Source: Syngnathus acus (Eukaryota; Chordata; Actinopteri; Syngnathiformes; Syngnathidae). From it: a DNA stretch of 64,000 bases. Under the pieces are notes generated by a model. That model ran no database searches. It had not been told where the DNA came from and saw nothing but the letters and a program-made list of their open reading frames with translations. Made by a program: the position numbers and the translations under genes. This document shows positions 20,867 to 34,967 of this stretch, piece after piece. Each line of letters opens with the position of its first letter. Within the stretch, counting starts at the first letter, position 1. Location of the stretch: positions 11,361,956 through 11,425,955 of the forward strand of contig NC_051095.1 in assembly GCF_901709675.1 (NCBI RefSeq). The letters run 5' to 3'.

Positions 20867-23303
20867 TAAAGGATCATTTCACCATCTGTGAGTGGGAAAT
20901 GAACATCTGACTATTGTCTTACCTGCACAAAAGTCAGATGAGTGAAACACAACATTACCAGTGACTTTCAAATAAACCAATATTCAAAGACAGATATCGT
21001 TTATTAAAATTATATAATATTGAGGATCTAATGGTCGAATGGTTGGTCAGCTGCTAAGGTAGTGCGATAGAAACTTTCACCTACTTCAGATGTTTGTAGC
21101 CGCCTTCACATACATAAATGCAAAATCCACCTATGACCCGGCGTTTCCTGTTTTGCTCTCACACTGTCCAGACTTCATTGTATGCAACAGGAAAGCAGCG
21201 TACTCCTTGAAAAATGTGAGTCACGCAGCTTTCCGTGCACTCCGACTGTGTCGTTACGTCACTGCTAAGTGTGTGGGGATTTCACTCCACTCTTCCTTTT
21301 TTCAACCAAACCGACCATTTACTTGAAATCACTAATGAAGAATGAATGATCTCATCTTTTTAACATCTTGACCTTGAGTGGTCTACTTGCCATGAAAAAC
21401 GTTTTTGTGTAAATAATCCTCATTTATTTTATTTTAAGCTGTTTGTAGCATACAAACATTTCACAGTCAGAACATGATTGAATGTTTTGAATGTCTGAGG
21501 TCTAAGTTCTTTACTGTAAACCTTTATCATTAAGATAATATCACTATCATCATTGTTTTTGGATCTAGTCTATGATGTGAAAAACTGTAAACTGAATAAT
21601 AATGATGATAACGGAAGACACGTCGAGGCTGTGTGTTGCCGTGTCCAATGAGCAAACTACCTGCCATCTAAGATGGGAAGGAGGCATTAGTGGGCTGCCA
21701 TCTGATGGTGAACTCCAGCTGATGCAGCTTGAAAGAAAAGAGGCGGGCCTCGGGAGGCCATGAACGACCAGCCACGAAGCAACTAGATCATATTTTGATA
21801 TATGAACGCTGTTAGAGACAACAACAAATAACCACAAGTCTGTGAAGCTTGCTGTGAAACTCCCCATCAGAGCAGAAACAAGCGCCAGGAGGAACGAGGT
21901 GTCACACGCTGTAGAGGTTTTACGGTACACCGTACAGGACAGATAAGAGTGCAGAGGGATCAAACGCACTTGTTTCTTACTTTGTTATTTGCCTCTTGCA
22001 CACCCTGGGAGCATACAGGCTTTAGTCTTAGCAGCCTCCACTATCTCCAGACCATACATCTGAAAGATCATTATGTAGGCGCCAGGCAGTTTTAAGCCAA
22101 GGGCTGGTGGGCCCGTTTAAATAGATAGACTATAGACTGCCACTGTTCTTTAGCTCTTCCATATATAAAGCAACCATATCGTTGGCGCTTTTAATGACCA
22201 GGACTTGATTTAAAATGTTCACCTGCGGGTCAGAAGAAAAAGCCCAAGTTAAAATATAAACCAAGATGCTTTTTCCAATTTAGTTTTAGAGTGCATGGGA
22301 TTAGGCCTTTTCCTCCGTATTACACAAAGCAACAATCATTTAAAAAAAAAAAAAAAAGACAACGTAAAACACCACTGGGTGTTATATTGTATACATTCAT
22401 AATGATTACAGTGCAGTTTTGTTCCTGTCATGCCTTGCTGTTCTTGTTTAACTTTGTGGTGCAGTGCAGTCCTGAGTTTTCAAGAAAATAGTACAGTGAT
22501 GACAATATTCCACATCCTATTGTTAATTGGTGTATGAATGCATGAGCTCATTAAATTCTGCCTGACAGGTGACCTTGCAACATGTGATGTGACCAGAAAA
22601 GAACCTGAGCATGCTGCCACTTTTGTTTGTTGTGAAAATGCAACCTTAAACCTTGTTAGACTTGCTAATTAGGTGATAACGTTTTACTTGGTATGTTCAT
22701 TATAATGAAACCTGGAATTAATTACCAGTATTTCAATGCAGTTCTCGTTTCAGTTTTCCGTTTCTAGTATGTGTTCATACAGCTTTTTTTTTTTTTTTAT
22801 TAGTATGAAAGCCTGTGCTACTCTTTGCCGGTGCCGAAGCAAATCTAGCAGCATGAATTATTTGTGTGTGTTTGTGTGTGTGAATGCAAGATTTGTTGAT
22901 AATGAAAACAAGATCAAACTTGCGAGGTTCAAAAAAAGGAGGACTTTTTTTTTAGAAGAATTGATCATAGCAGAGGTGGTTCTTTTTGAAAAGATGAAAA
23001 TATACAACAATCAGCTTTGAAAATAGAAGACGTATTCATTAAATCCACAGAAAATTTATAAGCATGTTTCTGCAGTGTGTATCATTATTGCAGATTTTTA
23101 TATCAATTAATAAAAGAAATACAGGAAGTCCTTAATGACAATGCTCATTACAACACTGTAAAAGCAACATGAATCACATTGGAAAAAGGAAGCAGCAAAA
23201 CAGAACATTTGAATCATTGCCAACACCCTTGGCCATAACTGTATTTCTCTGTAACTCCCTTATATAGGAAAAACTGATCTTGAAACAGAGAGGGAAAGAG
23301 CCT

Positions 23304-23331
23304 ACGCACGCACGCATGTACACACGCGCAC

Positions 23332-23424
<93 letters not shown>

Positions 23425-23430
23425 CACACA

Positions 23431-23507
<77 letters not shown>
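23304..23507. repeat. (CA)n microsatellite, about 200 bp
   Basis: Nearly pure CA with a few CG and TA interruptions. It explains several His/Thr or Cys/Val ORFs of 90-130 codons in all frames, none of which is a gene. It ends directly at a 36-bp sequence shared with the array at 37587-37705. Confidence 0.95.
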
Positions 23508-23510
<3 letters not shown>

Positions 23511-23998
23511 GACTATCCCAACGGGAAGCATGCTGTAATTTGGCACATTTATTGACCATTTCCAAGACTGACTTTGTCTTCGGCAGCATGAAAGCCCACC
23601 AGGGCCTTTTTTCAACTGAGCCTTGACTGATGTCCCACTCAGTCAAGTGCAAAGAAATCTCCACTATGGAAGTGGCCTATTTTTCTGACTACGGTGGTTC
23701 TAGTCATAGCAAGTTTGGGATAATTTCACCGGGCTTTCTGATGACCCGATTCCCCTCTTGTTGCAGTTCATCTTCATTGGTCCAACAGATATAATGATAA
23801 GTAGCCTTTTCACAAGCGCACGCATCCTCCTAAAAAGTGTCCACAGAGTCCGGGTCCATCGGGCCAATCGTTGGTGACATCTGCTCTGCTGCTGCAGCAT
23901 ATGGGAGAAGTAATGGCAAAAACATGTTGCCCTCCCATGACATTTGCTTCCCTTTGATAGTTCACTTGAAGCTTCACCACTCAATTTCAGCCCACTGC

Positions 23999-24000
<2 letters not shown>

Positions 24001-24050
<50 letters not shown>
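24001..24050. repeat. (GT)n microsatellite
   Basis: 25 uninterrupted GT units. Confidence 0.95.
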
Positions 24051-24052
<2 letters not shown>

Positions 24053-25540
24053 CCTCCCAGTTATGCAGACAGATCAGAAGTGGGGCGGCATAATTTGAAA
24101 AAATAACTCAGATGGCTATAGCCATCTACCGTAAGATCCATGTATTTGTACATTACAATTCCAATGATTTTGTCTTTATAATACACTGAGAATAATATTT
24201 TTAGATATAACTGAATTGTATCTTTTAATTCCTAAGAGATTTCACAAAAATATCAGTCATAGGGTAGCAGTATGGCTCTTCAGCATGTGCGAAGCTAAAG
24301 CATTTGCAAGCGTGCTAACTCAAGTTTCTTTATAAACTAGAATGAATTTTATCAAGGTAATGTAAACATCTGCTAGAAAAAAATGTGGGGTTACCAGACA
24401 ATGGTTATTTCTTTGTCTCTGAAGTGCAGGAGAAGTTCCTGGATCCAACTTGAAAAACAGGAATGTATCAATGATGTACCAAAGGGTTTTATCATATTTT
24501 GAAACGGGCTCCACATTTCGTTGTATTTACAGTGATGTTACTTTGCCCAAATACTTAACAGGCCCTTGAAGGAAGGTACTCTCCGTAAAATAATGTAATT
24601 CCTAAAAAATAAACAAAATAAACAAACATGACATGTGTTTCTCAAACCAGTAATATATTGGTTTGAACTTTATTAATTTTAAATATATAAATAAACTTGC
24701 CCAAATACTACTGGTAAATTTTGTCACTCCACAAAATGAAAGAAAAACAGGTCTGTAATGATCAACCTAATTCATTCAATTTCAAATGCAGATTTAATTT
24801 GGCCTGCCACACTCCCAGTGGCTGCCAGCAGTAACTGCACCCTTGGTACCATGCCCATTGACTTGAATGGGGGGGATTGCTTGCAGCTGGTAGCATGCCC
24901 ATTGACTTGTGTATTTTTTTGCAAGACAAAGTAACTTAAATTTATACCATGTGCAATCTGTATTGGAGTTGAGATGCAGGTGGCAAACTGCGACATCATT
25001 AAAGCATTACTGTTAATAATGTTTCAGCAGGTAGACTCCATCTGTGTATTTTTCCCTCTTTGCTTATTGAAGGAGGTGTGACCCATATAAGGCAGGATAA
25101 GAATAAACAAGATGACTCATAGAGATCAACCCATAAGCATCTCCCCTCACATAACCCTTCTGTCTTTCTGCACCGAGCAGGATTTGTGATGATCTGACCA
25201 GATTGGGATTTTCGCTCCGCTGCCCTCCAATTGCAAAATCAAGGTTTTAATAGAATAATGTTGAAGTACCAAAAAAGACTGATCTTTCAAGCGGTCAGAT
25301 TGTGTTCTTGCTCTTTTTAGACACTTAATTTGCGCTTTGCCATGACGCTTAATGAAAATTGGCGGTTTAAATGTCAGAGTCAATAACTTTTCTTGCTGAA
25401 TAATGACAAATTAAAAGATGCAATGTGAGGACGCGCATCAATCGCCTAATCGCTGTAGCACTACTTTGCATGAATTACAGTAAAATGTAGTTATGCACAC
25501 AGGCCTCAAGCCGTTAGCCCGTTTCTCAAAGGTTTCAGCA

Positions 25541-25640
25541 GAGAGAGGGACGGGGGTGGGGGGGTGGGCGGGTGAGAGAGCAGCGAGGCAGGGAGAAAGA
25601 GATGGGAAGAGAGGAAGAGAGGATGAGGGAGGTACAGCGA
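25541..25640 (+). repeat. G-rich polypurine tract with quadruplex motif
   Basis: The core GGGGGTGGGGGGGTGGGCGGG (25552-25572, one base over a 20-mer) satisfies the four-run G3+ rule with loops of one base. GA-rich sequence follows to about 25640. It lies beyond the nlgn3 stop codon, on the strand opposite to nlgn3. Confidence 0.7.
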
Positions 25641-25999
25641 GAATGTCCCGAGGCTGAGCCTTGCTCTTGCTGTGAGAATATTTCTCCTTATACTCATTCA
25701 AGTGGAAATTATAGCAAGTCCTAAAAAAGAGACAATCCAAATGACAAAAGTGTGAAACTTTCTATTCCTTTTTTTTTTACTGTTTTAATTTGGTACATGG
25801 CACAATCAGCATGTATGCATCTGGTATACATAAATAAATATTAAATATTTCATACATAAATATACATATAGAGCTCTTACAAAGACACCTTGAACTGTTG
25901 TTGGCGAGGGATGTTCATCCTGGAATTATTTGTGTTGGTGCTTTTATGTTTCTCTTTGCAAGTGGGAATGATATCTCCATAGAAGCCCTATACATATAT

Positions 26000-27370
26000 G
26001 TATGTATGCCCATATTTATATATATATATATTGAAAGAAATACAAGTGTGCACTGATGAAGGTTCTCTCAGTGCAAACAGGCCACTGTCTGCTGTTGTTG
26101 AAGAGGAAGTCTTACAAAGTCCACACGCCAGTTAGTTCAGTTGTTTCTTTAAGCTATCTTTTTTTCTCTTACATGTAAAATAATAGATTTATTTTATCAT
26201 CTTTAAGCAAAATTAGACATATAGAACTTTGAAAAATGAAAGAAAACAAAAAACAAAGTGCTATTTCGCGTAGACGGACACCAAGAGACGCAGCAGAAAC
26301 ACTACTGGTGGTCAACGCAAATCAACATGGAAAAAGTGTTCCGCCTTGACCCCCTTCCCCACCTCCCCCTGACAAAAAGCACACTGTACAACCTACTCAA
26401 AATAATGATAATTCAACAAAATAGTGGACACTCACGTGATCACTCACCTTACATGTTCCTAGCAGAACACTCTTAGTACACTGCACACGAGCAGCATGTG
26501 TAGATGCACACTTGGTTGAGATCGATCAGATCAGATAGCTTAACGGGTCCATTGGCTGAAAAAGATGCACTTTCTTAACAAAAACAATCACAGTAACAAA
26601 GCATTTGTCTCCAAGCCAGAGCTGTCCTTGGCAAACCCTTCGACGCAAACTAATTTAAAAAAGATGAAACCATTCATGTTGTGCTGCAAACAGGAGCAAA
26701 AACCAACAACAACAAAAAAGATGCCCGAATTGGGATTTAAAATCTCTACATCTGCAAATTCACTAATTTCCCATCCCGGTGTCAGTCTTTCTGCCGTACT
26801 CTTCTTGTTATAGTCTCTTGGAACAGAAATTGCGACAAAAAACAAACAAAGAACAAGCTTTGTAAGGCATTGAAATCAAAAGAAAGATGCAATTAAAAGC
26901 ATGATGCGGATGTCGACATAGAGGCCATTGTTCTTCATGTGTCTACCCCAGGAGGAAGGAGGACCGGGAAATTAAAAAGCACTTTTGTTTGTTTTTGTTA
27001 TGAATTCAAGAAAAAAAACCACATCAGTGGCTATTTTCTTAGTCCGCTTAAAAGGCTTTTGAAATGATGATTTATTTTTTTTTTTTAGAAAAAAAAGGAC
27101 ACAACACAAAAAAGAGCCCCTCCCCTGATGAAGAGTAGGGAAGCAGTTTGATTTTGGCAGCACTGCACAACTTGACATCCATAGAGAGCTCCGAAGCGAC
27201 TCTGCTCGTAGTAAAAGTCTCGTTTAATCTCTTCACGTTTTAATCTGCCCTACCCCCACTATCGCTGCGGTATTTATAAAACACAATCCTCCTCTCCGTT
27301 TTGTTGAATCCTTTGCACCTCCTCCATCAGCACTGCCGCCCGTCGCCACCCTCGTCCGGCCTCCTTAAAG
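26000..27370 (-). other. nlgn3: Probable nlgn3 3' UTR
   Basis: AT-rich sequence directly after the nlgn3 stop. Candidate minus-strand AATAAA signals appear as TTTATT at 27071-27076 and 26188-26193, with further ones downstream. I cannot tell which is used, so the left boundary is a guess. Neuroligin transcripts usually have long 3' UTRs, which fits. No other gene is visible. Confidence 0.4.
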
Positions 27371-28229
27371 CTATACGCGCGTGGTGGAGTGGGAATGCGG
27401 CAGCCCGGTGGAGTTGAATCCCGTCGTGAAGGTGTTGTAAGGGTGCAGGTTGGGCATGCCCACCAGGGAGTTGGGGATCATGGTAATGGTGTTGGGCGTC
27501 ATGAGGGGAATGTCGTCGGGAGAGCGCCGCAGGGTGAGCGTGTAGTCGGGCAGCGAGGCCAAGCGCAGCGCCCCCTCGTTGCTGTTGCCTGCCTCGCACT
27601 CGTGGTGCGTCTGGTTCATCTGCAGCGACATGATCTCCTCTTCGGGTGCGTGGTGCCCGATGTCGTTGGAGGTGGTCTGGCGCTGCGGGCTGGGCTGGCC
27701 GTGGCCAGACTCCTGCCGCCGCTTGTCCTTGCGATAGTAGAGGGCGGCGAAGGCCAGCACGTTGAGGAAGAGCAGCGAGGCCCCCACCGCGATGGTGACG
27801 CTGAGCTCCGTGGAGTAATCCCGAGGGTTCTCCACCACTAGAGGCCCGGACTCCTTGTCGTTGCTCCAGGAGTCTTTGTCTTCGCTGTTGTAGGCCGGCG
27901 ACATGGGGGGCCGCTTGGTGTTGAAAGGCCAGGTGGTCTTCCCGTTGGGCCGCTTGGTGGACAGGGTGTTCTGCGTGGTGTCCGGCGGGGGCACTTTGGT
28001 GGTGGTGGAGGTGTAGTGGAACATGTCATGGAGATTGTACAGATGGGGCACCAGGTGCTTCCAGAAGGCCACTTTGGTGGCTCGGTAGTGGTCGCGCACC
28101 CGAGGCTTGAGGCCGATGTGAAGGTACAACTGGTCCTGGGGGTTGTACTTGGACCACGCCACTTCCTCGAAACGGTTGGCCTTTGTATGGATAAACTTTG
28201 TGTCCTGAGGAACCGGTTTGTTGGGATCT
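27371..28229 (-). CDS. nlgn3: Neuroligin-3, last coding exon
   Basis: 859 nt, preceded by the acceptor CTCCGCAG and opening in phase with GATCCCAACAAA (DPNKPVPQ), the usual start of the final neuroligin coding exon; 285 residues. In order: the end of the cholinesterase-like domain ([39 protein letters not shown]), a Thr/Pro-rich stalk, one membrane segment ([20 protein letters not shown]) with the stop-transfer YYRKDKRR, and a cytoplasmic tail with the gephyrin-binding region ([20 protein letters not shown]). The C-terminal PDZ ligand STTRV binds PSD-95-type scaffolds. [21 protein letters not shown] and [12 protein letters not shown] match NLGN3 better than NLGN1, 2 or 4. EEEIMSLQM is shared with NLGN1. 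Teleosts have nlgn3a and nlgn3b and I cannot say which this is. Confidence 0.93.
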
Positions 28230-29883
28230 CTGCGGAGAAGACATGCAAAAGAATGTGTTGAGTGTTTAGACATCAGTTCATTGACCTTTGTTGCACCTCT
28301 TTCAGTACCGATCACAGCAGAAAAGGGAAGGAATCTTTCTCCTTTTTGGGAACATTTCTGCTTTCTATTTGATCATTTTACATTCATGGCCTAGAAATGT
28401 ATTTTAGAAAAATATTGAGACATTAACTTCTGTGGTAACGCAGCACACAATGATAGACACTGCATGTGTTTCACCAAACGAACAGTGTTGCACAAATGAA
28501 AGTCAGTCATCTATCCCTGTCCGGCCATATAGCCATGGAGAAAGAATAAGAGACTGACATGTTTTTCTTCAGTTTCTGTTTCATTTTAATGTCTGGTGCC
28601 ACTAAAAGTGTAGCAAGTGACTAAGTGGCACGAAAGAGAAAATGAAATGCCTAAAATCAGAATTTTGGGCAGTCCAATGCTGTCGTTATCAATGTAAGAA
28701 CCCCTGTAAAGTGATTTTGGTTATTATCTAGAAAATCTTTGGAAAATGTCTCGACCAACGTTTGAATTCAACTCTTATGAGACGTTTTGGTTGTCATTGA
28801 TGGCTTGTACCTTTAGTTGGAGTCAGCATTCAAAATGAACCAGAAACTGTGTTCACTTCCTGACTTGAATGTGCATAAATCCAGTTGAAAATCCTTATAC
28901 CCATTTAAAGAGTAAAATGGAAAGAGTCAGGATTAAAGCAATTTATGATGCTGGATGGTCTCTGAGACAAGCAGGTGGTGGTCAAGTCAAGTCCAATATA
29001 TTTACGTCGCCTTTAATTACAATTACTTAATTAAGAGTCCCGAAGGGCATCACACGCCCACAATTGCTAAAGATTAACTGGTCGAATACAGCAAATTAGT
29101 TTTGTGATCTATTTATGGTTGAGTCTAATTATTTTAATGAGATGTTATTGAGTTAATTATTTCCTAAACTTCTGTTTTGATTTCTACGATGCCGAATAAT
29201 GCGGTCTGGAAGAGATTACCATGCACAACCTTGACACAATGAACTCACATCAGTTCCACAATTTGCTGACTTATAAATGATGTCCACCCCTAGTTTAAAA
29301 AATTCATAATTAATTTAAATAGTGAGAAGAGGCATATACAAACACTTCCCAAAAAGCACGTTGGCTTGATTTTTGGACTTGAAAGAGATTCACTTCATCG
29401 ATCCGCTAACAGCAGAGCAGACTGCAGTTTTTAATTGGACTTTCCTGGAAAGTATGCTGTCCAAGCTCAACTTGTTCCACTGAACCACCTTCCCGCAGTC
29501 CAATCCTCAAAACCACACACAGGCTTTTTTGCCCAAGCACAAGATCTCAATGTCTGTCGGCAGACTGCGCCTCGGCCAGCTCGTCCCTAAACCCCCGCTC
29601 CACCCGCCTCCTCGTCTCCCTCCCCAGATGTTGCTCTTAATTCGGTTCGGATGCAGTCTTGCCACAAAAACCAGGGCAGGAGCTTTTTAAGTAAACACAT
29701 ATGAATAAGTCAGCAGGCTTTAGGGTGCACGTCAGGAGGCATCTTGTTGTTGATAATCCGACACTGGTGGAGCCCTTCTGCTAATTGCTCAGGGAAGCCA
29801 GCGCAGTGTGCATTGGCATCTAGTGAACCGATGTAAAGTGGACCATATTAATCAAGACACTGAGCGGGAACTGCTCAACCCCC

Positions 29884-29914
29884 TGTGTGTGTGTGTGTGT
29901 GTGTGAGTGTGTGT
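29884..29914. repeat. (GT)n microsatellite, short
   Basis: About 15 GT units with one GA interruption. Confidence 0.85.
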
Positions 29915-30454
29915 AAAGATCAAAAGACGGTAAGCTATCTTTTTTGATGCAGTACTATGTTTGCGCCAAAGAGTTCACTGTTCCCCTTTTTGACATTTCC
30001 TATATTTTTCAGTGAAACGACTGAACCAATGATCATATAGCAATCTCCCACAATAAAACCCAATCTTTATTTCTGTTAAGTGTCACGAATAGAAGTTTCA
30101 CAGAAACCATTGTAGCCTCTGCAAACAGAGAATAGAGCTGCAAAAGAATGCAGCAGCTTTGAAAACACAACAATGGCTGGAGTCCCAGAGGTTGAAAGGA
30201 AGCAAGAAGTCGCGTGACATTTCTTCAAATGTCATGAAATATTCCTTTGCGGATTTGATTGCCGTGTCAGCGGCACGCCAAGTTCAAATTTATTCTGGGA
30301 TTTAGGGATGCGCTGGTCACAGTGTATTTTTGTGTTTTGGAAATGTTCAAACAAGAGAATTAAAAACCTCGCCAGAAGAATCCAACCCTTGGTTCGTTTT
30401 TTTTTTTCTGTAAATTTTTCTTTTTCAGGTCAGTACTTCTGGGAGAGGTGAATA

Positions 30455-30524
30455 GGAGAGCAAGAGCGAGAGAGAGAAAGAGCGAGAGCGCGCGAGAGAG
30501 AGAGAGAAAGAGAGAGAGAGAGAA
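30455..30524. repeat. (GA)n polypurine microsatellite
   Basis: GA repeats interrupted by AAAGAG and GCGCGC steps. Confidence 0.85.
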
Positions 30525-31332
30525 TGAGTGGTAAAACAAATTGAAATGGCTAAAGCTGAATCCCTGGACCTGGGCCCGTGTCGGCAGAGCAGCCTGTAAA
30601 TAACCACTTTTATTAGGCCCGTAATGATCCCCAATGAATATTGACAGGCAGACTATGATGACTTTGTAGCTGAATATCAGTAATTAAGTTTCAAAGGAGC
30701 GGCTGGTGGAGGTAAGGTCATATTGATCTCCCAGTGCACAACATGCCAGAGAACAGGACGTCAATGGAGACGTGTTCATTTGCAGCCTGCCAACCTCACG
30801 CACGCACACACATGCAAATCATGTTCCACACACGCGCATGACAACAATGACGGAGGGGGTCAGAGCAATCTGAGTTAATGGGAATTCCGGCCACTTCCAT
30901 ATACGCTACGAAAGCTCTCATCTTGGCTGGGTCAATTTGGTGAATTGTGATAACAAAAAGATCTAAAAGGTACTCGGCTAAATCTCACAAAGCAATCTGT
31001 GCGCGCAGGGAGCGGGTTTCGATAGAGTGCTCGATGTCGTGTCAAAATAGGTGCTCCGGCTGAAAAGGAATGCGTTTTAGAAACACAAAGAAATCGATTT
31101 GGAGTATATGGAGAAATTGACTTGCAAGAACAACTCGTTGACTGATCAAACCTACAAAACGCTCGGGTAATTCCTACCATTGCAAATTTCGGCAATTTGA
31201 ACACTGATGAACAACTTGCTGACGATGTGGACAAGCAACCTGCAGAAGTCAGAAAAAATGACTGTGAATCTGTGACCTTAACACTTGACCTTGATTTTGA
31301 CCAGACCTTTTGTAAGTAGTATTATCTTCTTA

Positions 31333-31505
<173 letters not shown>

Positions 31506-31589
31506 GGGTTAAAAACATGCTGGACTGTTTTCCTAACACACACACAGCGATAGCTTTTGAGCCGGTTGGGTTCATTAGTTTGACCAAAT

Positions 31590-32040
31590 AAATTGGGTTG
31601 AAGATTGGATTTGGATGGGCTGAAGGAGCTGAAGGTGGTTGCTATTTGTGTAGGGAAGTTGAAGTAGATTTGATGTAACATTCTTTGCAATTGTTATTGG
31701 CAGTAATACTGCTTATTTTCAACACTAGGTTTAAAAACACGATCAGGGCACCACACTTGCCCACTCTTGGAAAATGGGTGGGTTGCACGTGGGTGTGGGG
31801 GGGCATCTGGTGTAAAATTGGCAACATTGCAATATTTTTAACCAGAGCTATAGATAACCTGGTACTCCATTTGGTAGTATTAGTATGGGTAGTCTTTATG
31901 CCTTGTTGGATCAAAATCTTGACCCGATGATTCTCAACCCAATGTTCAGGGTATGAAAGAGCATTGGCTTCCTCCGTTTTGGACTGTGTTAGCTAGGTCA
32001 CCCAATTTGGGTTACTCTGACCTAGAAGTTTTAAGAGTGT
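31590..32040 (+). repeat. MITE-like interspersed repeat fragment, copy B
   Basis: Shares with 9640-9915 the phrase TTGGGTTGAAGATTGGATTTGG, then TTGGATCAAAATCTTGACCC and an end GAAGTTTTAAGAGTGTATCA. The interior differs in length (about 450 against 275 bp), so at least one copy carries an indel or insertion. Confidence 0.45.
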
Positions 32041-34967
32041 ATCATGTATGGCATCATTAACAACTTTACCATTAGAGACTTATGCATTGACGAATGGATG
32101 GATCAATAGATGGACTGACTTACTATAGGAATGTTTTTGAGCTTTATTTCACTACATGATGCCAATAGTTTTCTTGTGTTGTCTGATTATCTTCTAATCA
32201 AACAAGTTACTCATGATTTTGCACAATATTGTGTAACGCTGCTGAAAACCCAGCGGCTGGCAAGCTTTTTTTGGATTCATTAGAAGGAACAACACTGAGC
32301 TCACTGCATGAGTTGGGTTCGACAGCAGACGGCTCATTGTGAGGCATATTTACAATTAAACGATTAATCAAGTATATTTATCGACATTGGCCTAATTTGA
32401 CGTTTATGGTTTTGTTAAGCCCTAAGGAGCACCTCACCCTTCCACATTAGCGTACAACATGCGTGCTGTCAAACCTCCCCCTTAATCTAGATGGACATTG
32501 GAGCAGTGGCGAGACTCCAGGCTCTGGAGAAAGATTATTACACCCATAAAAAAAAGTGTTTTAATGGCCTTTCACATCCCTTGCGATGTGTTCATATGCT
32601 TGTGGTACCATAAAGCACAGCGCCCCGCCTGCTGGTTCTCTCCATGACCTGCTGACCCACAATGACCTCGGCCAGTCATGCGTGTTCAAGCGTTCTCATG
32701 TGTTAATATTCATGATTGACTGGGAGTTTGTGTATGTTTGTTTCCATCTCTTGTGGCTTGTGCACCTGTCTGTCTCTGTGAGCGTGCCTTTGGATTAGAA
32801 ACGCAATCCAGGTGTAATGACTTGACCCCGGAGGCCGCACGACTGCTCAACACAAATCATGCAGCAGTTGCACGCGCACTGTAGTGGAGAAAGTGATCCA
32901 CTCCAGTCTGATATGACAAATTCTAAAGCTTCTCCGTGAGTGGATGTGCCACGTGGATGACAAAGTCAACCATACCATTGCTTTATGTCAGTTCGAATCA
33001 TTCTAGGCTCATTATCCATTCCAAACCATGTCTGGAAGCTCTGATGTAAAAGGTAGATAAGAGGATAGAATGAATATCATTTTCCCTTATTTTTCCCCAT
33101 TTCCCATGTTCCTCCTTCCCCTTTTCATCCTGATGTAATTTGAAGCGCTTGAATGATCATAGACCTAGCCATCGCCAAATCTGAAAAGACACGTTTAGGC
33201 GCCCCAAGGCAGAAGACAAAAATCTACTTTCACTGCACTCAACAGCCCAGAATTCCTGAGCTGAGTTATAGCCTCACTATATAACATAAATGGGAGGGGG
33301 GGTGCATTAAATCTTAGGCACTGATGCTCACTCTGCTAAGCTCCTAAAATATGCAAAGTTAAAGCCTTTTGAAGGTTGAGGTGATTGTTGTTAGCGTTGT
33401 GTAACAAATGCATCCCCTGCAGCTGTTTATCTACTTACCAGGTAACACAAAGTAAGCATTTCATTTTAATTTTCACTCTAAACACCTGACCCTGTATTCT
33501 GAGTAGATTTTTCTTAAACGCATTTTATCCAGCGCTTTTCGGCAGCCTCATAGGACAGCGTGCCAATGATCACGCTGTGCTCTTTTGCCCTTGGTGTGGT
33601 TGCATGTTGGAGCGGAGGGCTGAGTGACGCATGGTTTATATTTAATGGCAGCCTTCAGTTCCACAGGCTAAGTGATGCGAGGCCAATCGCTGCGACTTCG
33701 AAGTTTCCTAAGGTGTTGGAGGACACAGCTCTTGGACTATTCTCTATCGCTTTTTATTTTATTAGATGAGTGGCAAGAACAAAACTCCTTCGATGCGTTC
33801 TGTGTATTCCTTTTTTTGTATTGAAACTGCCCCATCAGTAGGCTGCTTCACACTGTTACATTTGGCATTTATTGCCTGCATCAATCCAACAGCCACTTAC
33901 TTATGGACGTCAGTGTGCAGATTTACACCCTCCCTCATTACATTCATTCAATGGCATGGACAGCGATCAATTGTATCCACACCCCTTAACAAGCTACACA
34001 GCTTTTTACCTTCCCGGATGCAAATCCAAATATTGGCTACGATATCTCCAATCAAGTGAGCGCCTAACTCAATGAAGTGACCTGTTTGCTGTTGCAATTG
34101 TTGCGCATTGCATCCAGGTTAGGGATGAGTTTAGTGACCAATTACTAGTTACTATCTCAATTATTGTTTGAAAGAAAAAATGGTTGTCTCTATGTTTTAA
34201 TAACGTGCTCAGGTTTCTCAATGATTATTAGGAATCTGTGGGTTTTGACTGTAATGACTACTTAAACACAAATCACTGGCCCATTCCCAGATAGAAAAAG
34301 GGGATGATTCAGGGAAAGAGAAGCGCGTATGTTTGCCAAGTACTCTTTGGTTAAAGAGGGCAGGCAGGGTGAGAAACGATGGCCACATATGTGTCACTAT
34401 CCTTCCAGAGGTCTTTGAATTAAACCGTTGGGTGCAAAAGTGCACCATAGACATCTTACAGTTGAGTTGGCAGACAGTGTTGCTGAAGACAAAGCAATCA
34501 ATGCTATATATTTTAGCTCCCGCAAGTAGGCTATTCTTTTTTGGTCAAGAATAATGAGAGGTTGAGACAGAGGAGTTGGGACAGAGAATAAGCAAAATAA
34601 TAAATGAAGAATCAACACGACAGCGGAATACTCTTTAACGATACCTAGCAAGACCTTGCACAGCATGTGGCAGGAGTGTGCAGCAGTAAAAAACACCCAC
34701 CAAGTTGGACTGACATATTTATAGCGCTAATGATATGTAGTGACTGATCTTTGCTGCCTTTTCATCATTCTGTCTTTTTCTGAAGTGCTCCACCAGCGCT
34801 TTTGGATGTTGATGCACATGCTGTGCTTTTTATTTGTTTGAAATACATAGTGTGAAAGTTGCAGCGTGTGGACACAAGACAAAAGTTTTGGAAGTGTGCT
34901 TTAAATAATGCAGTAGAAGACAATTCGTGTGATATAATGGGTATTTTATCTGTGATTACATCTGTCT

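Larger units (their letters stand above)
16851..26000. other. Intergenic region between rgcc and nlgn3 3' ends
   Basis: No convincing exon on either strand. It holds repeat fragments (17491-17872, near 18005, 20693-20866), a CATT microsatellite, long CA and GT arrays (23304-23507, 24001-24050), and a G-rich polypurine tract at 25541-25640. The genes on its two sides are convergent, so it probably contains both transcription ends. The nlgn3 3' end is not located precisely. Confidence 0.5.

Noticed and set aside
23174-23664. Cys/Val- and His/Thr-rich ORFs of 90-130 codons over the CA array (similar at 31278-31690, 37548-37799 and 38943-39255)
   Set aside because: They are translations of CA/GT microsatellites in several frames, with no codon-level signal.
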